From Sporosarcina sp. (GTDB lineage Bacteria > Bacillota > Bacilli > Bacillales_A > Planococcaceae), in NCBI GenBank assembly GCA_029257435.1, contig JARIBI010000212.1:1-39968 (forward strand): a stretch of 39,968 bases of DNA, read 5' to 3'. The notes beneath the pieces were generated by a model. It saw only the letters and a list, made by a program, of their open reading frames with translations. It had not been told where the DNA came from and ran no database searches. Shown in pieces: positions 20,439-28,802 of the stretch (within the stretch, counting starts at the first letter, position 1; the number at the start of each line of letters is the position of its first letter). Made by a program: the position numbers and the translations under genes.

Positions 20439-21143
20439 ATGGTGTTTTACGGGACGTTAGTGAACGTAGCACTAATTATCGCAGGTTCTTTAATAGGCAG
20501 GATATTTAAAAATATCCCTGACCGTATGAAACAGACAGTTATGTATGGAATTGCGCTGGCGGTTATGGCAATTGGGATTCAGATGACCTTTGCAACCACA
20601 CAATTGCTTATTGTTATTATCAGCATTGTAATTGGTTCTGTAATTGGGGAATGGGTAAATGTCGATAAAATGATGGAACAAGCAGGGAAGTGGCTGGAAT
20701 CAAAAATGCCTGCCCAGAAAAGTGGACAAGGCATTTCTCAAGGATTCATCACAGCAACAATGATTTTTGTCATTGGTTCTATGTCAATCATAGGGGCCAT
20801 CGACAGTGGATTGCGGAACGATCATGATGTGCTGATGATGAAAGGGGTAATCGATGGATTTACATCAATCATCCTTAGCTCAACACTCGGAATTGGAGTC
20901 ATTTTCGCAGCGGTGCCCGTATTACTATACCAGGGACTGATCACATTATTTTCTACACAAATAAGCCGTTTTGTTCCAGATGAGCTTCTGGAGCTTTTCA
21001 TATCGGAAATGACTGCAACAGGGGGCCTTATGATTTTGGCAATCGGACTGAACTTAATCGGCTTGACTAAGATCCGAGTGGCGAACTTCATTCCCGCTAT
21101 TCCGGTAGTGGCTCTGATTGTAAGTATCATATACGCGTTTTGA
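20439..21143 (+). CDS. DUF554 membrane protein (YdfK/YqgA family)
   Basis: This integral membrane protein of unknown function has 234 residues and about six or seven hydrophobic segments. The family opening is clear: FYGTLVNVALIIAGSLIGRIFKNIPDRM, then VMYGIALAVMAIGIQM, VIGSVIGEW, and FVIGSMSIIGAIDSGL. The ATG at 20439 was chosen because GGGAAG lies eight bases before it; an in-frame GTG at 20430 is possible. The last 90 bp overlap the convergent yyaC reading frame. In B. subtilis the gene at this place is different. Confidence 0.85.
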   Translation: MVFYGTLVNVALIIAGSLIGRIFKNIPDRMKQTVMYGIALAVMAIGIQMTFATTQLLIVIISIVIGSVIGEWVNVDKMMEQAGKWLESKMPAQKSGQGISQGFITATMIFVIGSMSIIGAIDSGLRNDHDVLMMKGVIDGFTSIILSSTLGIGVIFAAVPVLLYQGLITLFSTQISRFVPDELLELFISEMTATGGLMILAIGLNLIGLTKIRVANFIPAIPVVALIVSIIYAF

Positions 21144-21695
21144 TTTTAGACGGCCATGTGCCAGTTGCAGTGCACGCGAAATAGTTCGTCCCATTTCATA
21201 AGATAGATGAAGCCGTGTGCTTTGAAGAACGGAATGCTCCATGAAGCCTCCGATATTGACGACACCTTTTATAGCAATATCACCAACTGAAGGAAGCTCT
21301 TTGCCGACTGCTTTTCCTGGCTGCAATGGCCCATCTTGTACAAGCAGATGACCTACTGAATCACTTTTTCCTAGGCATGCGTCAACTGCAACAAAGTATG
21401 CATCGGGATGAGTTACAGCAAGCTCAGTAACTCTCTCTTCAATATTAAGTGCGTGAAGAGGATCTTCTAACGTACCGATAACACGGTAAGGGAAAGATCG
21501 AGTTTCTGTGAGTAAGGAGCCAACGAGCGGACCTAGTGCGTCACCAGTTGACCGATCTGTTCCAATACATAGGAACAGGATTTCACGTGTTGTAAAAGGA
21601 ATATTTTCTAAGAATAACGTGCTCAATTTCCAAACGGCACCAGTTTCTTTGTAGTGAATACGAGAGTTCAATTCGGCTTGTTCAAGTTTTTGCAT
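21054..21695 (-). CDS. yyaC: Spore protein YyaC, GPR-like peptidase fold
   Basis: YyaC proteins are sporulation-specific, have a fold related to the germination protease GPR, and are of unresolved function. This one has 213 residues with the family signatures LCIGTDRSTGDALGPLVG, TLEDPLHALN, AVDACLGK, LPSVGDIAIKGVVNIGGFMEH and LQSTRLHL. The ATG at 21695 follows AGGAG at seven-base spacing; upstream in-frame residues are not conserved and are excluded. The last 30 codons, past RLKSKR, are antisense to the end of the DUF554 gene and look like a non-conserved extension. It is one of two leftward genes in the right half and is probably forespore expressed. Confidence 0.92.
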   Translation of the reverse strand: MQKLEQAELNSRIHYKETGAVWKLSTLFLENIPFTTREILFLCIGTDRSTGDALGPLVGSLLTETRSFPYRVIGTLEDPLHALNIEERVTELAVTHPDAYFVAVDACLGKSDSVGHLLVQDGPLQPGKAVGKELPSVGDIAIKGVVNIGGFMEHSVLQSTRLHLSYEMGRTISRALQLAHGRLKSKRVYDTYNQSHYRNSGNEVRHSDLSQAD

Positions 21696-21742
21696 AATCA
21701 GGCTCCTGTCTAGGAATAGTAGTAGGAATGTGCGTTGTCCTG

Positions 21743-21772
21743 AAGTATACTCAAAACAAAGCCAGATTATAC
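21743..21772 (-). promoter_or_regulatory. Candidate sigma-F/sigma-G promoter of yyaC
   Basis: On the minus strand GTATA (21768-21772) stands 15 bases from GAGTATACTT (21743-21752). The forespore sigma-F consensus is GYATA, 15-16 bases, GGNNANAHTR; only the second G and the last base differ. It lies about 48 bp before the yyaC start. B. subtilis yyaC belongs to the forespore regulon, which agrees. Confidence 0.4.
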
Positions 21773-21826
21773 GTAAATAACTAATCTCAAGCGAACGTAT
21801 TAGAATGAATGATCGGAGTGAATAGA

Positions 21827-22030
21827 TTGGAAGCAAAACAATTTGGTATAAATGATGTCGTAGAGATGAAAAAACAGCATCCATGTGGAACGAATTCCTG
21901 GAAGGTCATTCGTATGGGGGCAGACATACGCATTAAGTGCTTAGGATGCGGTCATAGTATCATGATTCCACGTAACGAATTTACAAAAAAAATGAAGCGT
22001 GTTATCCAGCAAGGGGATACAGAAAGCTGA
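21827..22030 (+). CDS. DUF951 family zinc-ribbon-like protein (YyzM type)
   Basis: This small protein of unknown function (67 residues from the TTG) is conserved next to ychF in Bacillales. The family core is VVEMKKQHPCGTNSW, then KVIRMGADIRIKC, LGCGHSIMIPR. The three Cys (HPC, and CxxC in CLGC) plus His suggest a metal site. The TTG at 21827 was preferred because GGAGTG stands six bases before it; an ATG at 21809 and a GTG at 21818 are in frame but lack ribosome sites. It is divergent from yyaC. Confidence 0.85.
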   Translation: MEAKQFGINDVVEMKKQHPCGTNSWKVIRMGADIRIKCLGCGHSIMIPRNEFTKKMKRVIQQGDTES

Positions 22031-22031
22031 A

Positions 22032-22060
22032 TGGACAGAAAGACGTTCTCTCCTTATAAT
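22032..22060 (+). promoter_or_regulatory. ychF promoter
   Basis: TGGACA (22032-22037, five of six) and a perfect TATAAT (22055-22060) are spaced 17 bases, about 63 bp before the ychF ATG. Confidence 0.72.
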
Positions 22061-22122
22061 GGAAGAGCTACATTGAATAATTGAACATAATAAATTGGTA
22101 TAGATGAAAGGTTGGGAAAGTT

Positions 22123-23223
22123 ATGGCATTGACAGCCGGTATCGTCGGACTTCCGAACGTTGGAAAGTCCACGTTGTTCAACGCAATTACAAAGGCTGGT
22201 GCGGAAGCTGCAAACTATCCGTTCTGTACAATCGATCCGAACGTAGGAATCGTAGAAGTACCTGATGAGCGTCTTCAAAAACTGACAGAACTTGTAACGC
22301 CAAAAAAGACAGTGCCTACTGCTTTTGAGTTTACAGACATCGCAGGAATTGTTGAGGGCGCGAGTAAAGGAGAAGGACTTGGAAATAAGTTTTTGTCTCA
22401 CATTCGAGAAACCGATGCAATTTGTCAGGTTGTTCGTTGTTTCGCAGATGATAATATTACACACGTAAGTGGTAAAGTAGATCCTTTGTCAGACATCGAA
22501 GTCATTAATCTTGAATTGATTCTTGCAGATATGGAAAGCGTGGACAAGCGTCTTCAGCGTGTTACAAAAATGGCAAAGCAAAAAGATAAAGAAGCTATGA
22601 TTGAAGAGCCGATTCTTCTTAAATTGAAAGATGCGTTTGAAGCAGGGGAATCTGCACGTTCTGTAGAACTTACTCCTGAAGAAACAGCGGTTGTAAAGGG
22701 TATGCATTTGCTGACCATTAAACCGATGCTTTACGTAGCAAACGTTTCAGAAGATGAAATTGCGGATGCAGCGAACAACGAGTATGTACAAGCTGTTCGT
22801 GACTTCGCTGAAAAAGACAATGCGGAAGTTATTGTTGTCTGTGCGAAGATTGAAGAAGAGATGGCGGAGCTTGATGATGACGAAAAGCAAATGTTCCTAG
22901 ATGAGCTTGGTATCGAAGAGTCCGGTCTTGATCAATTAATCCGTGCTGCGTATCAGTTGCTTGGATTGGCAACGTACTTTACGGCGGGTGTGCAGGAAGT
23001 TCGTGCATGGACATTCCGTAAAGGCATGAAGGCGCCTCAATGTGCTGGTGTCATCCACACGGACTTTGAGCGTGGATTCATCCGCGCCGAAACAGTTGCG
23101 TATGATGACTTAATGGCCGCAGGTTCAATGGCAGCTGCAAAAGAAGCTGGAAAAGTACGTCTTGAAGGAAAAGAATACCTCGTTAAAGATGGCGATGTAA
23201 TGCTATTCCGTTTTAATGTGTAA
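22123..23223 (+). CDS. ychF: Redox-regulated ATPase/GTPase YchF (Obg family)
   Basis: YchF is a translation-associated P-loop NTPase of the Obg family that prefers ATP and binds ribosomes. The 366 residues show G1 GLPNVGKSTLFNAI, G3 DIAGIVEGAS, and the altered G4 NVSE in place of NKxD that explains ATP preference. A coiled-coil insertion (MESVDKRLQRVTKMAKQKDKEA) and a C-terminal TGS domain (RAWTFRKGMKAPQCAGVIHTDFERGFIRAE) follow. Length is normal for the family. It has its own promoter and a strong terminator. Confidence 0.98.
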   Translation: MALTAGIVGLPNVGKSTLFNAITKAGAEAANYPFCTIDPNVGIVEVPDERLQKLTELVTPKKTVPTAFEFTDIAGIVEGASKGEGLGNKFLSHIRETDAICQVVRCFADDNITHVSGKVDPLSDIEVINLELILADMESVDKRLQRVTKMAKQKDKEAMIEEPILLKLKDAFEAGESARSVELTPEETAVVKGMHLLTIKPMLYVANVSEDEIADAANNEYVQAVRDFAEKDNAEVIVVCAKIEEEMAELDDDEKQMFLDELGIEESGLDQLIRAAYQLLGLATYFTAGVQEVRAWTFRKGMKAPQCAGVIHTDFERGFIRAETVAYDDLMAAGSMAAAKEAGKVRLEGKEYLVKDGDVMLFRFNV

Positions 23224-23236
23224 GTAGGATTTTATT

Positions 23237-23286
23237 AAAAAGCCAGGCATGCAAGGATGCAGAATCCTTCATGTCTGGCCTTTTTG
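23237..23286 (+). terminator. ychF terminator (long hairpin)
   Basis: AAAAAGCCAGGCATG (23237-23251) pairs with CATGTCTGGCCTTTTT (23270-23285) with one G-U pair, and the loop contains a further AAGGAT/ATCCTT stem. The A run before and T run after make it potentially bidirectional, but the convergent DUF3267 gene ends only at 23335. Confidence 0.88.
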
Positions 23287-23334
23287 TTAATGTGAATAGT
23301 TAGCCGCATATCATGTTAAGAAAGAATGAACCCT

Positions 23335-23907
23335 TTACTCCGTGGAATGAACAGGCTCATGCAAATAGAGACGCGGACGTTCTGGGTCATCTTTTACGAG
23401 CCATTCGTCTGGAAACTGTTTCAGTTCTTTGTACATCGCGAAGTCACCGGCTGCTCCTCCAATGAGAAGACCCCCAAGGAATAGCCATACACCGTTGGAT
23501 AGATATAGACCAACAAGTGCAGGAATAACGCCCGTAGTCCAAAATGGCAATAGTAACGCTTTTCGAATGGCGACATTGGTCATCCACTCGTCTGTTGTGG
23601 CATACGCAATGCCAAGTTTTAAATTGACACCGACAATCATCTTTCGCCACGGAACTCCCGCAAAAATGCGGAAGCCTAATAAATGAAACAATTCATGAAC
23701 TACAATCAGGACGATATATCCGAGAACTGCAAAAAGAACGTTCCAAAACGAGAACGAAATGGAAAGCTTATGAAGAACGGCTAGCTGAATGAACACATCA
23801 AATGCAAACAATCCAACAGTTACCCATAAAGTTATCCATAGTCCCGTTTTTGCTACTTTTTGTAAGTCCAAGTCGACGATGTGTGCGGGTTCATTAGAAG
23901 CACGCAT
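23335..23907 (-). CDS. DUF3267 putative zinc metallopeptidase, membrane protein
   Basis: The 190-residue membrane protein has about four hydrophobic segments. The second contains HELFH (in VVHELFHLLGF), a zincin-type HExxH motif; in the family this is regarded as a putative peptidase site. A GDFAMYKELKQFP stretch near the C-terminus is a plausible place for a third ligand. The substrate is unknown. The ATG follows AGAGGTG. The gene is leftward between the rightward ychF and rpsF, so it is transcribed on its own; a TATAGT -10-like box is present at 23957-23962 without a clear -35. Confidence 0.82.
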   Translation of the reverse strand: MRASNEPAHIVDLDLQKVAKTGLWITLWVTVGLFAFDVFIQLAVLHKLSISFSFWNVLFAVLGYIVLIVVHELFHLLGFRIFAGVPWRKMIVGVNLKLGIAYATTDEWMTNVAIRKALLLPFWTTGVIPALVGLYLSNGVWLFLGGLLIGGAAGDFAMYKELKQFPDEWLVKDDPERPRLYLHEPVHSTE

Positions 23908-23975
23908 TCAAACACCTCTTTCTACAATCACTAACTTCACTTGCTAAGTTTTTCTTTACTATACAGGAGAAACAC

Positions 23976-24004
23976 TTGAATTACGACAAGACTTATGATA
24001 GTAT
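23976..24004 (+). promoter_or_regulatory. rpsF operon promoter
   Basis: TTGAAT (23976-23981) is spaced 17 bases from TAGTAT (23999-24004), which is preceded by TGA as an extended -10. It sits about 80 bp before rpsF and leaves room for a structured leader. Confidence 0.6.
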
Positions 24005-24008
24005 GTAT

Positions 24009-24067
24009 TGATGTGAGTAAACAAGTTTACTTACTCCTTGCCCGCTGCTTGCAGCAGGGCCCAAGTC
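24009..24067 (+). promoter_or_regulatory. Putative S6:S18 ribosomal-protein leader
   Basis: Between promoter and rpsF, a first hairpin GTGAGTAAAC/GTTTACTTAC is followed by a second imperfect stem. In the second, CTTG-CCC-GCTG pairs with CAGC-A-GGG-CC-CAAG around a CTTG loop, with an internal CCG. Leaders of rpsF operons in many bacteria fold into such a stem and are bound by the S6:S18 complex through a CCG-containing bulge, giving feedback control. The match to that family was judged by eye only. Confidence 0.55.
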
Positions 24068-24086
24068 CATAAGGAGGTGACTACAG

Positions 24087-24374
24087 ATGAGAAAGTATGA
24101 AATTATGTACATCATTCGCCCAAGTCTAGATGACGATGCGAAGAAAGCATTGATCGAACGTTTCGACGGAGTCTTGACTTCGAACGGTGCGGAGATCATC
24201 GAGTCGAAAGAGTGGGGCAAGCGCCGTCTTGCATACGAAATCGACGATTTGCGTGAAGGATTCTACCAATTGGTAACTCTTAACGCAGGTACAGAAGCAA
24301 TCGACGAATTTACACGTCTTGCGAACATCAACGAAGGTATCCTTCGTCATATGTCTGTTCGTCTTGACGCATAA
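24087..24374 (+). CDS. rpsF: 30S ribosomal protein S6
   Basis: The 95-residue protein [20 protein letters not shown]... with the family motif [12 protein letters not shown] is a full-length S6. It binds the central domain of 16S rRNA as a heterodimer with S18. AAGGAGGTGA precedes the ATG. It is the first gene of rpsF-ssb-rpsR. Confidence 0.99.
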   Translation: MRKYEIMYIIRPSLDDDAKKALIERFDGVLTSNGAEIIESKEWGKRRLAYEIDDLREGFYQLVTLNAGTEAIDEFTRLANINEGILRHMSVRLDA

Positions 24375-24418
24375 TCTATAAAATACAACGTAAAAATGAT
24401 GAGGGAGGCTGAATTCTG

Positions 24419-24940
24419 ATGATTAACCGTGTCGTATTGGTCGGCCGATTGACAAAAGATCCTGAACTCAAATATACACAAAGTGGAATTGCGGTCACTC
24501 GCTTTACACTGGCTGTGAACAGACCGTTCTCAAGTCAGTCTGGCGAGCGTGAAGCTGATTTCATTAACTGTGTAGCTTGGAGAAAACAGGCGGAAAACAC
24601 TGCGAATTTCTTACGTAAGGGCAGTCTGGCTGGTGTAGACGGGCGTATTCAGACAAGCAATTTCGAAGGACAAGATGGCAAGCGTGTCTTCATGACAGAA
24701 GTTGTGGCAGATAGCGTGCAATTCTTAGAACCCCGTAATGCAAACTCTGAGCGGTCTGGCTCGCAAGGCGGAGCACCTGCTTACGGAAGTCAGCAGTCTG
24801 ACCGTCCGTATAATCAGAATCAGCAACAGAATCAGCCATCTTATCAGCCTAACCAGCAAAACTATACACGCACTGATGAAGATCCGTTTCAATCAGGCGG
24901 CGGTCCGATTGAAGTATCGGACGATGATTTGCCGTTCTGA
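24419..24940 (+). CDS. ssb: Single-stranded DNA-binding protein SSB
   Basis: SSB coats single-stranded DNA in replication and repair. The 173 residues have the OB fold ([43 protein letters not shown]) to about residue 105. A Gln/Asn-rich disordered linker leads to the acidic tip DDDLPF, which binds PriA, RecO, RecQ and other partners. GGGAGG precedes the ATG. Its place between the S6 and S18 genes is the standard Gram-positive order. Confidence 0.98.
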   Translation: MINRVVLVGRLTKDPELKYTQSGIAVTRFTLAVNRPFSSQSGEREADFINCVAWRKQAENTANFLRKGSLAGVDGRIQTSNFEGQDGKRVFMTEVVADSVQFLEPRNANSERSGSQGGAPAYGSQQSDRPYNQNQQQNQPSYQPNQQNYTRTDEDPFQSGGGPIEVSDDDLPF

Positions 24941-24982
24941 TTCGGATTTCTCTCATGCGCATAAAAAGGAGGAGAAACGATT

Positions 24983-25219
24983 ATGGCACCACGTCGTGGA
25001 GGAAAAAGACGTCGTAAGGTATGTTATTTCACGTCTAACAACATTACACACATCGATTATAAAGATGCAGACTTGCTCAAGAAATTCATTTCAGAGCGCG
25101 GTAAAATTTTGCCACGTCGCGTTACAGGTACAAGCGCGAAGTATCAGCGTAAGCTGACTTCCGCTATCAAACGCGCACGTATCATGGCACTTCTACCATT
25201 CGTAGCAGAAGAAAGATAA
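24983..25219 (+). CDS. rpsR: 30S ribosomal protein S18
   Basis: The 78-residue basic protein is complete, with [15 protein letters not shown] and the conserved [18 protein letters not shown]18 pairs with S6 on the 30S platform. AGGAGG precedes the ATG. It is the last gene of the rpsF operon, followed by a terminator. Confidence 0.98.
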   Translation: MAPRRGGKRRRKVCYFTSNNITHIDYKDADLLKKFISERGKILPRRVTGTSAKYQRKLTSAIKRARIMALLPFVAEER

Positions 25220-25226
25220 TTACAAG

Positions 25227-25274
25227 ATCCACCTTGTTGGCCTGGGATATCCCGGGACACAAGGTGGATTTTTT
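25227..25274 (+). terminator. rpsF-ssb-rpsR terminator
   Basis: ATCCACCTTGT (25227-25237) pairs perfectly with ACAAGGTGGAT (25259-25269), followed by TTTTT. The loop contains a second stem built on CCTGGGATATCCCGGG. Confidence 0.9.
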
Positions 25275-25310
25275 ATTCTAGGGAAGAATCCAGGGAACAA
25301 CTGTGTGGCT

Positions 25311-25340
25311 TTGGTGTCTGTACGCTAATCGTGATACAAT
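25311..25340 (+). promoter_or_regulatory. Probable promoter of yybS-gdpP-rplI-dnaC
   Basis: TTGGTG (25311-25316) and TACAAT (25335-25340) are 18 bases apart, and TGA before the -10 makes it an extended -10 promoter. It lies about 77 bp before the yybS start. Confidence 0.55.
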
Positions 25341-25416
25341 TAGGGGAGGACATCCGGATGAATTGAATAGAGCTTTTCACGAGGATGATGTACTACGAAC
25401 CGGAGGAATCCCAATT

Positions 25417-26355
25417 ATGCAAGACAATGCACGAAAACTGACGTATGGAGCTATGATGATTGCACTGTTTACAGTCTTGTTCGCGGTCAGCCTGTATATA
25501 CCGCTGCTTGGCAGTGTATCACTGTTCTTTATACCGCTCCCCATTTTACTCTACAGACTTCGCTATGATCGAAGTGCAAGTTTACTCGTCGCTGTTGCGG
25601 CCATTTTAGTTTCTTCATTACTAGGCGGTTTACTGTCTATCCCTGCTGCAATTTCACTTGTTCTTATTGGGTTTGTCATGGGCGAGACCATACAACTGGG
25701 GAAGTCCAAGTTTTATACGGTTATGGCTGTCGGCATGACTGTCCTTATTTCAATGACAGCTACGTATGTTGGAGGCGTGTTGCTTTTTGAATTCAATGCA
25801 ATTGATGTGATGATGGATACTTTCCAAGATGCTCAACAAAGAATGACGGAGTTTTTATCAGACTTTGGGGCACTCCCGAAGGATTATGAAAAAATCATTT
25901 CTGATACATTTGTATACTACAAGTCAACAATACCTGCAATGGTGATACTAGGCTCTTTATTAGCAGGATATTTGTTTGTTGCTGCAAGCTTTTATACAGC
26001 AGGCAGGGTAGGAGCGAAAATTCAAAAGTTCCCGCCATTCCGGGAAATGAAACTTCCATTTATGACGATTGTCATTTACGCGGTGATTATTCTTTCTTCA
26101 TTCTTAATGGCAAATGATACAACGTCTACGTATTACTTGTTCTACATCAATGCCGTGGTTATTTTGAGATTTGCATTTTTGCTGCAAGGACTTTCGTTGA
26201 TCTATTACTTTTTACACGAGCGAAAGCTGCCTCGCTTCATAACTATAATTACTACAGTTTTTGCGATTATGCTGAATCCGATGACGATAATGCTTGGGAC
26301 ACTGGACACGGCCATTAACATTCGGGCATGGATAGGAAAAGACAAGGTGAACTAG
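25417..26355 (+). CDS. yybS: DUF2232 membrane protein YybS
   Basis: This 312-residue integral membrane protein has about eight hydrophobic segments and the DUF2232 fold related to ECF-type S components; its function is not established. The core starts KLTYGAMMIALFTVLFAVSLYIPLLG and includes RYDRSASLLVAVAAIL and SLVLIGFVMGE. The ATG at 25417 has GGAGGA nine bases upstream and matches family length; longer in-frame extensions lack a ribosome site. It is directly upstream of gdpP, an association conserved in Bacillales. Confidence 0.88.
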   Translation: MQDNARKLTYGAMMIALFTVLFAVSLYIPLLGSVSLFFIPLPILLYRLRYDRSASLLVAVAAILVSSLLGGLLSIPAAISLVLIGFVMGETIQLGKSKFYTVMAVGMTVLISMTATYVGGVLLFEFNAIDVMMDTFQDAQQRMTEFLSDFGALPKDYEKIISDTFVYYKSTIPAMVILGSLLAGYLFVAASFYTAGRVGAKIQKFPPFREMKLPFMTIVIYAVIILSSFLMANDTTSTYYLFYINAVVILRFAFLLQGLSLIYYFLHERKLPRFITIITTVFAIMLNPMTIMLGTLDTAINIRAWIGKDKVN

Positions 26356-26367
26356 GAGGATGAGACA

Positions 26368-28338
26368 ATGACATCTTTTTTTAGAAAGAGAGCGATTCGT
26401 TATCCGCTTGCTGCCGTCTCACTCCTCGGCGTTCTGGCGGCAGTATTTTTGTTTATGTTTAACTTTTGGATCGGGCTTCTTTATACGGTTATCTTTTTTG
26501 CATTAATCGGTTCTTCATGGAAGATTGAAGAACAAACGTATGTGGATACTGAAAAACATATTGAAACCATGTCGTACCGCATGAAAAAGGTTGGAGAAGA
26601 AGCATTGCTTGAACTGCCGATTGGAATTATCTTACTCAATGAGAAACAAATCATTGAGTGGGCCAACCCATACGCGGCACAGATTTTTGAAGAAGAGTCG
26701 TTAATTGGAGAAGAACTTTTTGAGCTGTCTGAACAATTTCGTTCGTTTTTAAAAGACGATGTACCGGATGATTTGACGATGACGGTGGGAGATCGTTCCT
26801 TCAGACTGGCATATAAACCAGAGGACCGTCTCATCTATTTATTTGATGTAACAAAAAAGCGGGAAATTGAATCATTGTATTACGCAGATCGAACAGTAAT
26901 TGGTATTTTACTCGTTGATAACTATGACGAATTGGCACAGACGATGGATGATCAGACAAGAAGCCAGCTGAACTCTCTTGTGACCTCGCTTATTAATAGC
27001 TGGGGGACGGACAATGGAATCTTCGTGAAGCGTGTTTCTTCAGATCGTTTCATAGCTGTATTCAATGAATCCATGCTCAATGACCTGGAAAAAACTAAAT
27101 TTGCCATTCTTGACGATGTTCGAGAAAAAACGGCGAAACAAAGCAATGGTCTTACGCTGAGTATCGGTGTAGGCGCTGGATCTCCGTCACTGGTTGAATT
27201 AGGTGAACTTGCTCAATCCAGTTTGGATCTTGTACTTGGGCGCGGAGGCGATCAGGTCGCAATTAAGCGGTCGGACGGAAAGCTAAAATTCTTTGGGGGT
27301 AAGACGAACCCTGTGGAGAAGCGGACGAGAGTGCGTGCTCGTGTAATCTCTCATGCGTTGCGTGACTTAATCCAAGGCAGTGACCAAATCTTTGTCATGG
27401 GTCATAAGATGCCGGACATGGATGCAATTGGTGCAGCGATTGGCGTTCGTAAAATGGCTCGGATGAACAACGTTCCAGGATATGTTGTAGTGAATTTCGA
27501 TGAATTAGATGCGAGCGTAAACCGACTGATCGACGAGATTGAACAAGACCCTGATTTGTATGATCATTTTATACACCCGGACGATGTCTTAGCTAAGATG
27601 ACTGATAAATCATTAGTGGTCATAGTGGACACACATAAACCGAGCATGGTCATTGATGAAAGAGTGATTGATAAGGCTGAAAAGCTCGTTGTGATCGATC
27701 ACCATCGCCGAGGCGAAGAGTTCGTGCAAAATACGATGCTTGTTTATATGGAGCCATACGCATCATCTACAGCTGAACTGGTGACAGAGCTCATTGAGTA
27801 TCAGCCGAAAAATGAGAAATTAACAATGCTTGAGTCGACAGCCATGCTTGCGGGGATTGTGGTCGATACGAAGAGCTTTACATTACGAACGGGTTCACGT
27901 ACGTTTGAAGCTGCTTCATACTTACGAACGAATGGCGCGGATACGGTTCTTGTACAGCGCTTGTTGAAAGAGAATATTGAAACGTATGTAGAACGTTCAA
28001 GACTGATTGAAACGGTAGAGATCATGGATGGCGGTGTCGCTATTGCTAAAGGTGATAATGGCGAACCTTATAACTCTGTACTGATTGCACAAACTGCAGA
28101 TATTTTGTTAACGATGCAAGGCGTGTCTGCTTCCTTTGTCATTGCACCGCGCTCAGATGGTAAAATTGGTATAAGTGCCCGTTCACTTGGTGAACTGAAT
28201 GTCCAGCGAGTAATGGAACAGCTTGGCGGTGGAGGACATTTGACGAATGCTGCTACACAGCTTACGTTAGATACCGTAGAAGAAGCTGAAGAACAATTGA
28301 AACAAGTAATTTTGGATGATCAGGAAAGGGGAGATTGA
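26368..28338 (+). CDS. gdpP: Cyclic-di-AMP phosphodiesterase GdpP
   Basis: GdpP hydrolyses c-di-AMP to pApA and so affects potassium, osmotic and cell-wall homeostasis and beta-lactam tolerance. The 656 residues comprise two N-terminal membrane helices (about 12-50), a degenerate PAS domain, a degenerate GGDEF domain (about 170-305) and the DHH domain. The DHH domain shows [11 protein letters not shown] (H346, D350, D352), VDTHKP (D421) and IDHHRRG (D444-H446). A DHHA1 domain with [12 protein letters not shown] ends the protein. All metal ligands are present, so it should be active. AGGAGG precedes the ATG. The stop overlaps the ribosome-site region of rplI. Confidence 0.97.
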   Translation: MTSFFRKRAIRYPLAAVSLLGVLAAVFLFMFNFWIGLLYTVIFFALIGSSWKIEEQTYVDTEKHIETMSYRMKKVGEEALLELPIGIILLNEKQIIEWANPYAAQIFEEESLIGEELFELSEQFRSFLKDDVPDDLTMTVGDRSFRLAYKPEDRLIYLFDVTKKREIESLYYADRTVIGILLVDNYDELAQTMDDQTRSQLNSLVTSLINSWGTDNGIFVKRVSSDRFIAVFNESMLNDLEKTKFAILDDVREKTAKQSNGLTLSIGVGAGSPSLVELGELAQSSLDLVLGRGGDQVAIKRSDGKLKFFGGKTNPVEKRTRVRARVISHALRDLIQGSDQIFVMGHKMPDMDAIGAAIGVRKMARMNNVPGYVVVNFDELDASVNRLIDEIEQDPDLYDHFIHPDDVLAKMTDKSLVVIVDTHKPSMVIDERVIDKAEKLVVIDHHRRGEEFVQNTMLVYMEPYASSTAELVTELIEYQPKNEKLTMLESTAMLAGIVVDTKSFTLRTGSRTFEAASYLRTNGADTVLVQRLLKENIETYVERSRLIETVEIMDGGVAIAKGDNGEPYNSVLIAQTADILLTMQGVSASFVIAPRSDGKIGISARSLGELNVQRVMEQLGGGGHLTNAATQLTLDTVEEAEEQLKQVILDDQERGD

Positions 28339-28340
28339 AA

Positions 28341-28787
28341 ATGAAAGTTATTTTTCTGCAGGATGTAAAAGGCAAAGGTAAAAAAGGTGATGTGAAAGAG
28401 GTTTCTGTAGGGTATGCTCAAAACTTCTTATTAAAGAATAATGTGGCTGTTGAAGCAACACCAGCAGCTCTCAGCAAGTTAGAAGGACAAAAGAATCGTC
28501 AGGCAAAAGATGCTGCTGGAGAATTGGATGATGCAAAAAAACTAAAAGCACACATCGAAGAGCTTACAGTTGAATTGACAGCGAAGTCCGGTGAAGACGG
28601 CCGATTATTTGGATCAGTCACTTCAAAACAAATTGCGTCAGCTTTGGAAAAGCAGCACGGTATCAAACTGGATAAACGTAAGATGGACCTGCCTGATGCA
28701 ATTCGTGCGCTTGGATATACGAATGTCCCTGTGAAGCTGCATCACGAGGTCAATGCGGTATTGAAAGTCCACGTAACTGAAGAATGA
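28341..28787 (+). CDS. rplI: 50S ribosomal protein L9
   Basis: The 148-residue product has the L9 N-domain [30 protein letters not shown], a long connecting helix, and a C-domain ending in a typical beta strand ([17 protein letters not shown]). L9 binds the base of the L1 stalk and helps maintain reading frame. The ATG at 28341 was chosen over an in-frame TTG at 28335 by the ribosome site GGGGAG and family length. It lies between gdpP and dnaC. Confidence 0.97.
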   Translation: MKVIFLQDVKGKGKKGDVKEVSVGYAQNFLLKNNVAVEATPAALSKLEGQKNRQAKDAAGELDDAKKLKAHIEELTVELTAKSGEDGRLFGSVTSKQIASALEKQHGIKLDKRKMDLPDAIRALGYTNVPVKLHHEVNAVLKVHVTEE

Positions 28788-28802
28788 TAAGGAGATAGTC
28801 TG

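Noticed and set aside
21580..21595. ATTTCACGTGTTGTAA inside yyaC as a parS site
   Set aside because: The CACGTG core is present but only one arm resembles parS; the other arm mismatches at most positions.
25246..25259. ATATCCCGGGACAC as a second Noc-binding site
   Set aside because: It differs from the consensus at three positions and forms the loop stem of the rpsR terminator, which explains the palindrome.
25343..25366. Start-stop mini-ORF (ATG AAT TGA) behind GGGGAGGA in the yybS leader
   Set aside because: The predicted transcription start near 25347 would fall inside its ribosome site, so it is unlikely to be translated.
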